Source of the DNA: Acanthochlamys bracteata
Taxonomy: Eukaryota > Streptophyta > Magnoliopsida > Pandanales > Velloziaceae
NCBI GenBank assembly: GCA_019914995.1
Contig: CM034139.1
Span: 4,318,461 to 4,382,460 of the forward strand
Length of the DNA stretch: 64,000 nt
Direction: 5' to 3'
Part shown: positions 1-10,901 of the stretch, in pieces
How the letters are laid out: every line of letters begins with the position of its first letter
Numbering within the stretch: the stretch's first letter is position 1
Notes under the pieces: model-generated
The model's database searches: none
The model's input: only the letters and a program-made list of their open reading frames with translations
What the model was told of the DNA's origin: nothing
Program-made: the position numbers and the translations under genes

Positions 1-2138
1 AACAGCAACAACAACAACAACAGCAGTAACAGTTCTCGTAGATCATTGTTGCCTTTTTATAAATCTGATTTGAAATCTGGTCCTGTTGGTAAACCAGGAA
101 TTGTTCCTTTTCTTTGGGAACAATCTCCTGGTCGTCCCAAAGACAACTCTACTACTGCAATAAATGCTGCTAACTCTGTTCGAACTCGACCCAAACCACC
201 GCCAGGTAGAGTTACTGTTGGTAGGAACAAAGATTTCGAATATGAAATTCAACCACCTGGTAAAGAATCTGCAGCTTTTGATGCTTTAGATTCTTCTTCT
301 AGTATTAGTACTACTGAGAATGGAGTCTCGTTTCGAAATGAAAGTAAGGAGAGATTTGTAGAATCTTCGGTAGAAATGACGGTAAATTTAGAGGGGAAGA
401 AGATGATATTTGTTGAGGGGAATTCACGAGGTGAAGGTTTTGAGAATGGTGAAGAGGAGGGTGAGGTGGATGAAGATGAGTTTGCAGATGCTTTGGATGC
501 ATTGTCGCGGACGGATTCATTCACGATGAATTGTAGCGTTAGTCGTTTGAGTGTTAGTACAGAGGGGTCAGGGAGGTTTTGGAGTGATCCACAGGCTAGG
601 GACTTAATGATTGACAGGTTTCTTCCGGCAGCACAGGCTATGGCTTCGAGCTCGCTGCAGTGCGGTTCAAGGAGGAGCAATTCAGTTGTCAAAGAGTCGC
701 CAAGGCCTCTGCCAGCCGTTGTAAAGAGGAATATGAATGGAGATGCCGATAAATTGACTATTACATCATTGCAGTATCCGAATAAAGTTGATTATGCTCC
801 TGAACTTACTTTGCAGAATAATCGGGATGTTGGTGATGAAGAACAGGAAATTGAGGAAGAATTCGAAGATTATAATTCAAGTCATATGGTATCTAAAGGT
901 TGTGGTTTGTTGCCTCGGCTTTTCTTGAAGGGACCATCTGGCCTCTTGAATCCGAGACCTGGAAGGAAGGTTCCCGCCCGCGAGCCTGGGCATTTGGGGA
1001 AGGTTAATGGCTCTCCACTCGAGAGTACACACAACGCTTCCGTGCATCAATCAGGATATGAGGTAATTTGAGTTAGAAATTAGTTGTTTTTACTTGCAAA
1101 TTTATTCTGATTGTTGTTTATTGAGTCATTAGAGTATCTTTTTATTTTTTAGAACTCATGGGAAGCAGTCTATAAGCACAAGCTTGGGCGTGGTGATCCT
1201 GCTCAGTTGGAGGACACAGGTAGGCCTATAAGTGAATCGAATCAACTCGGTGGTTGGAGTAATTCTCCAACCACTGATGGTTCTTCTCCGTACAGACGAT
1301 GGGGCAGTGGAATTTCACCTTACAAGAATGAAGCGCATCAATCACCATTTAATGAAGGGAGGGGCTTTCTTGGGACTCCAAGCAGTGGAAAGACGAGTTC
1401 GAAGGACGGTGCCTCTGATTTGAGTGATAAAGGTGAGAATTACTGGGAAGAAACTCATAGTGGTAGTTTGAAGGGATCAGGTTCTTTAAGTCCTGGAACT
1501 GGGAGAACTTTATCTATGGATTCTGTGCTTACAACGGAATTTTCTAACTCAAACTTAACCTCTATGGATGCACTGGTCAATCTCAAGGCAATACTTGCCA
1601 GTGACTCTAGACTTATAGCAGAAAACCAAACGATCGAGAACTCTGTTTCTGGAGTTTGTGTATCAGCTGCAACACAATGCAACTCTAAGACTCTTGAATC
1701 AGAAATGCCGCTTTCTTTGCAAACAAGGAATGGGTCTTCTACACTAAATCACCCTCATGATGACCTTTTGCATGTTGAAATGCATAATCCTTTGCATCAC
1801 AATTCTGGTCAGTCTCCTCTTCTCCCACCCCAATTGCCTAAAGGACCTTCTGAATCTTGGCTTAGGAGGACCTTACCTTCTGTTTCATCCACAAGTTCTC
1901 CAAAATCATTGTTGGGCATAGAAGTCCACAATAGGAAGAAAGCTGCCAAAGCATCGTCTGTTGATACTAAAAAGGGTGACAATAAGCCTTCCAAACCTCA
2001 TCGACAGATCAGATTTGCAGAGGTAAGTTTCCTTTCTTCATTTTTCATCTCTGTAGTATTCTGTAAAATGAGAAATTTACTCAAATTCTATTTCTGAAGG
2101 TATTAGTAAAGCCCAGATCTCCTCATTCTGAGGTTTGA
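1..2138 (+). CDS. DUF688 family protein, 5'-truncated by window edge
   Basis: Plant-specific protein of unknown biochemical role; only the 3' part of the gene is in the window. Exons are <1-1062, 1153-2022 and 2100-2138, all in phase 0 with GT...AG introns, giving 656 visible residues and a TGA stop. The frame is open to base 1, starting in an Asn/Ser-rich run, so the true start lies upstream. The family hallmark is the motif GKPGIVPFLWEQSPG at about visible residues 30-44, followed by Pro-rich and acidic low-complexity stretches. Another typical block, GCGLLPRLFLKGPSGLLNPR, lies near the end of the first exon. The rest is Ser-rich and looks disordered, ending RQIRFAEVLVKPRSPHSEV. No membrane segment or catalytic motif is visible. 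The family assignment rests on the motif; function is unknown. Confidence 0.82.
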
Positions 2139-3725
2139 GCTAAATTGGAATACTCGCTCACGGCAATTCAACCTTTTGCGTTATAGTGATCTCACCCTAA
2201 GAGGTATGCATGTTATGATTTGTTGAACTGCTGTAATGTTTATACTTCTTGATTTAAGAAGTACGTCGTTGCAGGTTGCTGGCTTCTTTCTGGCTACTTG
2301 ATTATTCTCAAAAACTCGAGCTGTGGAAGCATTCTGGTATGTTATGACCATGAGCAACAACTTTATGTGAACAAAAAGAATTTAAATCATAAATCAGTGC
2401 CTGAAAATACAATTTGTATTTATTACATGTATGTATATTTTATCTACTATACCTGAACAAAAATATCATGTACAGATGTATACCAACTGACTTTGATATA
2501 CACGAGAGAAAATGTGATTACAGTAAAATCTTATGTTCATATGAAAAGAAGGAAAATGCCTGTCGTACTTGCTGCTTCCATTTAATATTTCTGGTTTGTC
2601 GAATCAAGAAAACCCTCAACTGCTGAATATCCTTAATTTTCTTGCATTCACGATTTAGGTTGGTATTTTGGTATGATAATCTTTGAGAATTTCTTTTCAC
2701 TTTGTCTGTGAAAGGGCATACAATCATATTTGTTGTTGTCTATGCTGCAATAGCAATGGTTTAGATGGAGAGAGTGTCCAAGGCATTTACTCAGTTGATT
2801 GAGGAATGCCAGAGTTGGAGGTGGAACACTTGTAGTTACTCAGTTTGAAGGATGAACAGGTGCTCATCAGATTAGTTGGAAACGTGTATAGGAATTTTGT
2901 TTGTGGGATGCTGCAGCCAGACAGTAAGTTGTTTGTTTGGAATTATCTGAGAACGCAGGTGTTAAGTTTTGTTAGAATTTATTTATTGAAGTAAAGAGGC
3001 CAAAAATAATACATTAATCTCGTAAGAGATGGTGACTTGGTTTAGACAGCTACAGAAGTTCTCACTATTTCAGAAAACAGGTTTTAGATATTTTTCGAGA
3101 GCTATACTGATCTTTTCAATCACATAAAATGGAACTTCAAATTTCGTCATAATTTTGCAAGAGCTTTATTCGGTACGTTCTGTAACTTCTTGCACATATC
3201 CTTTTGGTCTTATTAACCTTTTGGAATCATGATGGTTCATATTTTATTCCGGAACGTTAAAGAAACCTCATGGTCTCTAATTGAGACCATTTAGGATATA
3301 ATATGTAGTTACAAGTTTTAGGACATATTTGGGTTCTTGAAAAACAATGAATAAACGTGATTAGTTGTTTGCTCAAAGAAATTTGCATGTTAATTAGAAA
3401 AATTTATATGGATCGCTAACAATAACAGGATAAGATTGTAGAAAGGATTCAAACCCATTTGGGTTGAAGCTCATTTCGTGGAATTCATGTCTTGTATAAA
3501 GGAAGTTACCACTTATATGCCTTCCCCTTTGCAGTAAAATCTCTATATTTAATGATGGTTAACTTTCTAATACTTAATTAGGACTTGGTTGATGGTTGTC
3601 TAAGCAAATGACCTTAACATTTGTAAGGTACGTTTTGAGCTATCACTGCGCATTGTCAGGCAGAGCGGTGTGGTATATTGTATTGTATCTGAGGCATAAA
3701 AAGTGCAGGTTCCTATCTTGTGCTA

Positions 3726-3966
3726 ACAAGGGCGTGTTTATCTAACATTAAATTCACCTTTTGAAAGTGAATTTATAAAAATTAAATTTAAAGTTTGAAA
3801 ACGAGTTTAGTTTTTTATATTTATTTTGTATTGAGAGTGAATTAAAAAGTGAAATTTTAATTTTAATTTTTGAAAGTAGAAATTTTGACAGAAAGTTGAG
3901 TTTAATTTTTGTGTTTACTTTGTTTTGAAAATAGTTGGAAGTGAAATTTTTTTGTTAGAAAAATAT
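3726..3966. mobile_element. MITE-like AT-rich element, GTTTATCTAA-end family, copy 1
   Basis: A roughly 240 bp AT-rich block. Its left end reads GCGTGTTTATCTAACATTAA. The right end, read on the other strand, contains TTTTTCTAACAAAAAAATTT, an imperfect inverted match. The same left-end motif (GTTTATCTAA followed by TAAATTCA) begins the element at 6149. There is no coding capacity. No clear target-site duplication was found, so the boundaries are approximate. Confidence 0.4.
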
Positions 3967-5995
3967 ATGGTAGGTAAACTATGCCATAAGCTAGCCATGG
4001 TTTTAAGTAATATTACATGAACTATGCACGGTTTTTATCGTTGTTATTTTCTGTATAGTTTTCTTAAGTTAGTTTAAGGAGTCTCTGTAATGGCATGCCT
4101 GCGTTGTTTCATTGTCTGGGCTGTATGGTATGTGCAAGCTAAATCCAAGGCCCCTTTTGCTTCACTATTGCTTGAGATTTTTACATATATAGGAGCTTTA
4201 AAAAATACTTATAAAATAAAACTTTTTCAAACAAAAAATATTTTATTATATTTTTTTAAAAATAGTTTTATTTTTTATTTAAAAAGATATAAAATAAATA
4301 ATAATTTTACAAAATTAAATTTTTTTATAGTTTTTACAATTTTAAAATAGATTTTATAAAATATCATAAAAATTTTATTAAAAAAATGTTAAATAGGAGC
4401 TTTTGAAACACTCAGAAATACACTCCAAACGCTCTCATATAGTTGTTTAACGAGTTCCATATATGACTATACCTTTTATAATTGTCCTCCTAATTTGTTG
4501 TATAATATAGAGATCATGCTTACCTACGTTGCATGTCCCTTTATCTACGTTGTGATTGAACATCCTAGATAAATCTTCTTAGATGACTTTTAGATAAAAC
4601 TAAGTTTCAAAAGCTTGCTCAAAAAGTAAGAGTGTCTAAACGCATAGCTATGGCACTTTCAAGTTTTCTGTCCTCCAATTGGTTTGTTCCTCTTGGTCAT
4701 TGATTCAATAAAAAAATATTCGTATGTTTTAATTTTTTTTTTTAAAATGAGCAGTATCTTTTAAACTTTTAAACAATAAAATATTATAAAAATTTTGTTG
4801 AAAAATATTTTAAAATAAAAATAAGTTGACAAGGATTTCTAAAATATTACCTAAATAACTTATCTATCTTCTAGAATTATAATATTCTGGAATGCTTCTA
4901 GAAGCAACTTATTTTTCCTTGGATAACTTGGAAGAATTTCTGCTTCTTTTCTCATCAAAGATTTTAAGGTCTTAGTTCATGAAGATTCGTTGTTAATCTT
5001 TCCAAGGCTGACAGTGATCATATGGTTGTACGTATTTTTGAGTACCCTAAGATGTGGTTATATTCTCATACATCTCAATTTTCTGAGATATAATTCTCTC
5101 TCATATGCGTAGAATTTTGAATAAGTACGTTTACATTTACGTTAAGTCTCAGCTTCCAGAAGCTTACTGAACACTAATGGATTTGTAATTATGTAAATCT
5201 GATTTCAGTGCTACGTTAATATGTTCTAGATCTTCGTTACAATTGGAATTTATGGTTTTCTAAGTTGTATCCATGCATATTGCTTAAATGTGAACGACTT
5301 GCGCTGAAGTTTATGTATCTACAGAATTCGTTCCTTTCTTAGATTCTGAAAGCGCTTTTTAAAACAGAAAATATATTTTTATTTTTTAAAAAATAAACTT
5401 TATAAATTAATTTAAAAATAAATAATAAAAAATTTTATTATAAAAATATTTATAAAAATATATAATTAAAAATTAAAAATTATTTTTAGAAAACGTTATG
5501 CCAAACACTCCCAATTGTGACAGGTCGTCCGGGGTGCCCATGATGTTTTGTGCTCGTAGAAATACGCCTCACAAAAAAGGTACTTTTACGTATGCTTTCT
5601 ATAACTTAAAATTTTATTTGTGAATCATTTTTTGACAGTAAATAAAGATATATTTAATTATATAAAAATGAATTTGTAAAATAAAATTTATAAATATAAA
5701 ATTTGATAAAATTAGAATTCAAAATAATAACTGAAATATATAAAGTAAAAATAAAAATAAATTTCGGTATAGAAATAAAATAATATTTAGAGTTATAATT
5801 AAAACGCACAGAATGAGCCGAATTTAAATTTAAAAAAAAAAATAAAGTTTGATGTATTAAAACGTGCCCTAAGCTCTTTATCCGAATACAAGTTAATGAG
5901 GTGTTTGCTATGGTCCCTGTTACTAATGTGAAATCTGGTCCTGATTCTGCAAACAAATGTTACACTTACTTTTTGAATAATCTAGTCTGGTAACT

Positions 5996-6015
5996 GAGCT
6001 GAGCTGAGCTGAGCT
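5996..6015. repeat. Short (GAGCT)n pentanucleotide repeat
   Basis: Four consecutive GAGCT-type units are visible directly in the sequence just before GCAGCAG. It is a simple repeat in spacer DNA with no apparent role. Confidence 0.8.
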
Positions 6016-6148
6016 GCAGCAGTTTGGTGTGAAGGTTGCAAGTCATGTTACTGTATTCACGAGTCCAAAGAGCAAATGGTCATCTTGCTGTTTATTATTC
6101 ATGGATCTTCGCAGTGACTAGAATGGATTTATGGGTTCAGTTTTGGAC

Positions 6149-6286
6149 CTGTTTATCTAAGCGTAAATTCATTTTTAAAAATAAATTTTAAAATTTGAAA
6201 ATATTTAATATAAACTAATATTATTTTTTTTGTATCAAAATTAAATTTTAAAATTAAAATGTATATAGAAAATTTGATAAACAGAT
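6149..6286. mobile_element. MITE-like AT-rich element, GTTTATCTAA-end family, copy 2
   Basis: A roughly 138 bp block starting CTGTTTATCTAAGCGTAAAT and ending TTTGATAAACAGAT. The ends are inverted copies over CTGTTTATC. The interior is almost only A/T. It shares its left terminus with the 3726 element, so the two probably belong to one family. It has no coding capacity. Confidence 0.45.
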
Positions 6287-7918
6287 TTAAGTTAAACTTT
6301 TTTAGTTTGTAATTAAAATTGAATTTAAAAAACTAAAATTTGAACAAAATAAATTTGATGGGTTAGTACACAAGTTTTTTGTTTCTGTCGATCTAGAGTG
6401 AAGTTAAAAGATATTTGACAATGCTTATCCAAAAATTTTTATAAATTTTTATAATATTTTATAAAACTTATAATTTTTACATAATAAAATTTTTTATTAT
6501 TTTTTAAGAATATTAATAAAATTTATTTATCAAAATTTAATAACAATATTTTAAAATTTTAAAATTTACTTCATAAATACTTTCGTCTTGTTAGTACGAG
6601 AGAAATAAGTATTTCCACGCGTCCATGGAAAAGTAAGATTCTAGAACAGCTACTATTGAATACGAATTGATCGTCTCCAATAAAAATCAATCATCTTCAG
6701 TACTAGTGCCATGTTGGTCTGTCGATATATTACTGCGCCGAAGCAAACGTTCGACTGAACTATTAAAATATTTATTAGTTTATATATTTTTAAATAAATT
6801 TTTATAATATTTATAGAAAATGTTAACAATTGAAGAATTAAAACTTAATTTTTAAGTAAAAGAAAATCTAATATTTAAAAATTTAAATATATCTTATATT
6901 ATAAAAGAATTTAATTTTCTAGACGTTCCTAAATATCCTCTGATGCTTCTCTGTGAAGAGAAGAAGTTGACTCTAGAAGGTAAATCACTCCACTTCCCAG
7001 AGACAAAATTCAGTTAAGTTTTAGAACATATCTGATCATGTCATTTCATAGACATGGCAGGCTTGCAATTGATGATCAATACTAACTTGACTCGCATCTT
7101 AAATTAAACGAATTGCAATAGGTAAACTTCGTTAATAAGTGCATACGTCGAGAGCTCCACATCAAAACACAGACGTTTACAAAGTCAGCGTTGACGATCT
7201 AGGATGTGTTTTAATCATAGTTGCAAAAGCGGTCCGTCAGTAGATCCAAATTAATTTTTCGTTCAGATCAATAATTTGCGAATCAATTCTACGATTTAAT
7301 TCGAATTTATCAACTATAGTTTTAATTGTGCAATAGCAAATCATCACTATTTCTGTGATTAGATTTTGAGAGTAGAATTTCGAAAAGCGTTTGAAAAGTA
7401 TTTTTCAACTAAAATTTTTATAAAGTAAAAAATTTTTTTTATTTTTTTAAAATTAAATTATATTTTTTATTTAAAATATAAAAATAAATAATAAAAAAAA
7501 TTATTGTATAAAATTTTTAAATATTTATAAAAATATATTAAAAATATAAAATTAAAATTAAATTTTTTTTTTGAGATGAGCAATACAAAACGTTTCCAAA
7601 CCAGTCAAAAATAGAATGGCGGCAGTGGCTCCTTCAGTGGTAATGATTTATGGTTCGTATAAAAAAAACATAAGTTGCTGATCTAAAAAAGTTGTTAACT
7701 TTGTTGTTCTTTATCGTGACTGAACTGAAGATGTTGATATTAAGGATCATGTACTGCTCGTGCAAAAAAAATGAACCATCTTTCAGATGTTGATAATTAC
7801 GTGTTGCTAGCATGTGAATTACAGATACAGGATCTAAGCTAAGTATCTAGTGTTCTTTAACTCAGAAATGAACCTGGCTTTGCTCATGTTGTGTTATTAA
7901 ATATTGTTAACTATAAGA

Positions 7919-8041
7919 ACGTATTTCAGTTTCACCAAGTTTAATTTTTTAATTTTAATTTGTTTCAAAATGGAAGAAAAATTTAGTTTATATTTCATAA
8001 CCATTTTTTAAAAATTCACTTTTGTATAATTGAAATACGCT
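7919..8041. mobile_element. Small inverted-repeat element
   Basis: A roughly 123 bp AT-rich block. It starts ACGTATTTCAGTTTCACC and ends with the inverted partner ATAATTGAAATACGCT; the shared core is GTATTTCA plus TT. It is consistent with a miniature inverted-repeat element, but no target-site duplication is clear. Confidence 0.4.
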
Positions 8042-8410
8042 CTAAAAATAATGACAATTTGAAGGCCGTTAGTAATCTGTGAGTGACATAATTAACTATA
8101 TATTAATGTTACGTTACGGAAGCCATGACAACATTATTTCCATTTTCTTGACTTTAGATTTGATTTTTCAATTTTTTATAAGAATTTGATAAGAGATTTT
8201 GATTGTAAATTTTTTTAAAGATAGTATAGAAAGATATCACTGAGACACTTTTTGTATATACATGCTTTATAGATTGATTTGGCTATAGTTACAAATTGTA
8301 GGTGAAAAAGAGTGGACGCTTTTAATTCAACCGTCCGTTATGATTCATCTCTTATCTTATAGAAAAGATAACGCATTTGTCCTCCACATCACGCTCGCTT
8401 GATCGAGAGA

Positions 8411-8643
8411 ACGTTTGGCAGTATTTTTTAAATAAAATTTTTTAAAATAAATATTTTTAGTTTATTTGAAAAATAAATATTATTTTTTATTTAAAAAATA
8501 AATAATAATAATAAGTAATAAAAATTTTATTATATAATTTTTTTTCAATATTTAAAATTATTTAAATTTTTATAAAAAATATATTTAAAAATATTAAAAT
8601 TAAAAATTAAAAAATTAGTTTTTTGAAAAGTAATGCCAAACGA
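8411..8643. mobile_element. MITE-like element with CGTTTGGCA terminal inverted repeats
   Basis: A 233 bp block with good terminal inverted repeats: left ACGTTTGGCAGTATTTTTTA, right (other strand) TCGTTTGGCATTACTTTTC, matching at about 15 of 17 core positions. The interior is AT-rich with no reading frame of note. Related right ends (GCCAAAC) are seen near 5500, which suggests a repeated family in this spacer. Confidence 0.55.
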
Positions 8644-9391
8644 TTTCTTGATTCACAACTATATGATCACTTGATCGGATAGTTTTGAAAGACGAGTGCG
8701 CGAGAGTGCTTATATACATTCTAATATATCCATCCACTAATATTCATAAATTTCAAGTATCGACTCAAATTTTAAATACAAGTATTAGAGCTACTATGCG
8801 AATATTATTTTTGGAAGTGTCTTTGAAACGCACTCTCTTTGCTCCAATTTTATTTTTTTTATATTTTAAAATTATTTTTGTAATTTAGATTATATAGAAA
8901 AATGGTACAATAGAAATTTTATATACATAAATTTTATTATTTTTTAGATTTGAATCAACCTATTTTTAAAATAATTTTTTAAAATTTTTTTTGCTTTTAA
9001 GCACGATAAAATGTCTTCAAAGATGCGTTTTAGGAAGCGTTTGACTAAACTTTTTAGAAAAATAATGTTTTAATTTTTTGATTTATATTTTTTAATATAT
9101 TTTTTTAAATATTTGAGGATTTATTTAAAAAATATAAAAAAATTTGCATAGTAAATTTTTTATTACTTATTTACTTTTTTTGATAAAAAAATAAAATTTA
9201 TTTTAGAAACATAACTTGCGCTTTACAAAAGCTTTATTTAAAAACAGTATCGCGTTTGAATTTCCGATACCTTTGTATTTTAGAAGCCTCTTATACACTA
9301 GAGGTCAAACGCCATTCGAAAGTTTTGACCAAGTCAAATATCCGTACCCCTTAAATTTATGAAAAACAGAACATGAAGACTATAGACCTTT

Positions 9392-9471
9392 CACGTGACG
9401 TATTCGTGATCACGTGAGAATCTCACAGTACAATCTCTAACGAAGGATCGTCTTTCAGGTGTTATATATAC
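9392..9471 (+). promoter_or_regulatory. Twin G-boxes and TATA box upstream of the 85-residue protein gene
   Basis: Two perfect CACGTG palindromes lie at 9392-9397 and 9411-9416, embedded in a partly symmetrical stretch (CACGTGACG...CACGTGAGA). A TATA-like TATATATAC follows at 9463-9471, 90 bp before the ATG at 9561. G-boxes bind bZIP and bHLH factors, so light or ABA control is a reasonable inference that has not been shown. Confidence 0.6.
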
Positions 9472-9560
9472 TTTGGCAATTAGGCAAGGTTTTTATATTC
9501 GAAACAAGGTAAACAGAACAAAAAAATCATAGCTACAATTCTTGATTTGTGCTATTCTCT

Positions 9561-10272
9561 ATGTTAGGAAGAAAGGAAGAGAGCAGGAAGAAGAAAGTTA
9601 ATTCTATGCAGGAGGGAAGCAGCAATCAGAGTCTTACAACAACCATCACCACCTCCGACGGCCAAGTCATTACTGTTTCTGAGTTCATCTCACGCTTCGG
9701 TATGTTCTTTATCTCTATGATCAACTAAAAATTTAAATTCTAGAATGACAACCGCTAGTTGCAAACTCGTTTTGCAATCCATGGATGTAGGAAGTTTTGC
9801 ATGATTGACGAATCTTTTCTGTCGTTCTTACGACTCTGTGTCCTTCTTATGACAGTTAGAAGTTATGTAATGGGGACAAAGTTTTTTGTTAGAGATGTAT
9901 AGAATATACTGATTTTGATGGATTTTATTCAGCAAGTTTAGAAACTACCTAGTACCTGAGCTCAGAAAGAATCTGCTTGAATGCTGTATCTTAGAGCTAG
10001 GTTCTCGAGCTTAACCTCTTTGTCACCGTTTTGAGATTCTCTGTGTTGTTATGAAGTTCTCAGTATTGAAAGATGTATAGTTAACCTTTTATGAACTGAA
10101 TTATTTCGAGTTTTCTTGCATAGAATCTTATATTTGGTCTGAGTTTGGTGCAGATGAGGCTGCAAAGAGGAGGATGGAGATGATGAATAAAAAGCTCAGT
10201 GATTTGGAGTTGCAGATGGAAGCAATTGAGGCTGAGATTCGGAAGGCCAATAAGAAAGCGAACTCCGATTGA
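9561..10272 (+). CDS. Small coiled-coil protein, 85 residues, unknown function
   Basis: Two exons, 9561-9699 and 10154-10272, joined in phase 1 across a GT...AG intron, give 85 residues. The N-terminus is basic and polar (MLGRKEESRKKK) and is followed by a Ser/Thr-rich linker. The conserved-looking part is VSEFISRFGDEAAKRRMEM and then about 30 residues of charged heptad pattern (KKLSDLELQMEAIEAEIRKA), a clear coiled coil. Size and layout recall BRICK1-type small coiled-coil proteins, but the sequence is not BRICK1 and I do not name it. A second in-frame ATG at 9606 is an alternative start. The intron phase, coding bias and promoter motifs argue for a real gene. Confidence 0.7.
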
Positions 10273-10901
10273 CTCAGAGCTATTAGTTCTTTCATTTTGT
10301 AAAAAAAATTGTTGCTTCGCATTGGACAAAAATGAGATATTTTTGAAGGATATATGAATACGAAGCAATCCAAAAAGATCGACACATTCGTTCACCTGAT
10401 AAAAGCATAATCTTGATGCAATCATAAAATCAAGAATTAACTAGAATCACAAATTTGCAACAGCAATAAATAAGACCAAATATCAATGCTGAATTGAATT
10501 AGAACCTGGTACGAAATGTTTGGAAACAAAAAACAGTTTCTATTTCAGAAGCATGCAAGATACAACAGTGCGAGTCAAAACCACGTAGTTACAACGTGTA
10601 CACACTTTGCCAGTGTCGCTCCATTGAAGTCCAGGACTCCAACATCAAAATCCTTTTTTCTTATTTAACTTTTTATGTAGTTTTCTAGGATGGAAACAAA
10701 ATTAAGAATATGTAAAACTAAAAGAATGTCAAGTTCGTGGTCGTCACTTCTGTGGAGGCATTACGTGGCCATGCTTGGAGGTCTCTTTGTAGGGTGAAAT
10801 GTAACGAAAATAAATAAAACATAAGGTGACAAATGAATGGCCTGTACAATCTGCGTTACTGGGGCAGAACAAGAATAGACAATTGCTAAACATACACCAA
10901 G
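10273..10901. other. Convergent 3' region
   Basis: About 630 bp between the stop codons of two convergent genes. It presumably holds the 3' UTRs of the small coiled-coil gene (+) and the Rab3GAP-like gene (-). No other feature was recognised. Confidence 0.6.

Larger units (their letters stand above)
2139..9391. other. AT-rich intergenic spacer with several small inverted-repeat elements
   Basis: About 7.2 kb without a supportable gene. The first few hundred bases are probably 3' UTR of the DUF688 gene. From about 3.7 kb onward the sequence alternates between mixed-composition DNA and blocks of 120-250 bp that are almost pure A/T. Many of these blocks are bordered by short inverted motifs such as GTTTATCTAA or CGTTTGGCA. 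The open frames at 4090-4350, 5654-5956 and 8685-8888 fall in or beside such blocks, have no recognisable domain and are not called genes. Confidence 0.7.

Noticed and set aside
249..692. 147-codon minus-strand open frame
   Set aside because: Lies antisense inside the DUF688 coding exon and has no recognisable domain; a shadow of the real frame.
4090..4350. 86-codon frame, Phe/Lys/Asn-rich
   Set aside because: Runs through almost pure A/T repeat-like DNA; composition alone explains the frame.
5654..5956. 100-codon minus-strand frame
   Set aside because: AT-rich with no homology recognised and no splice or promoter context.
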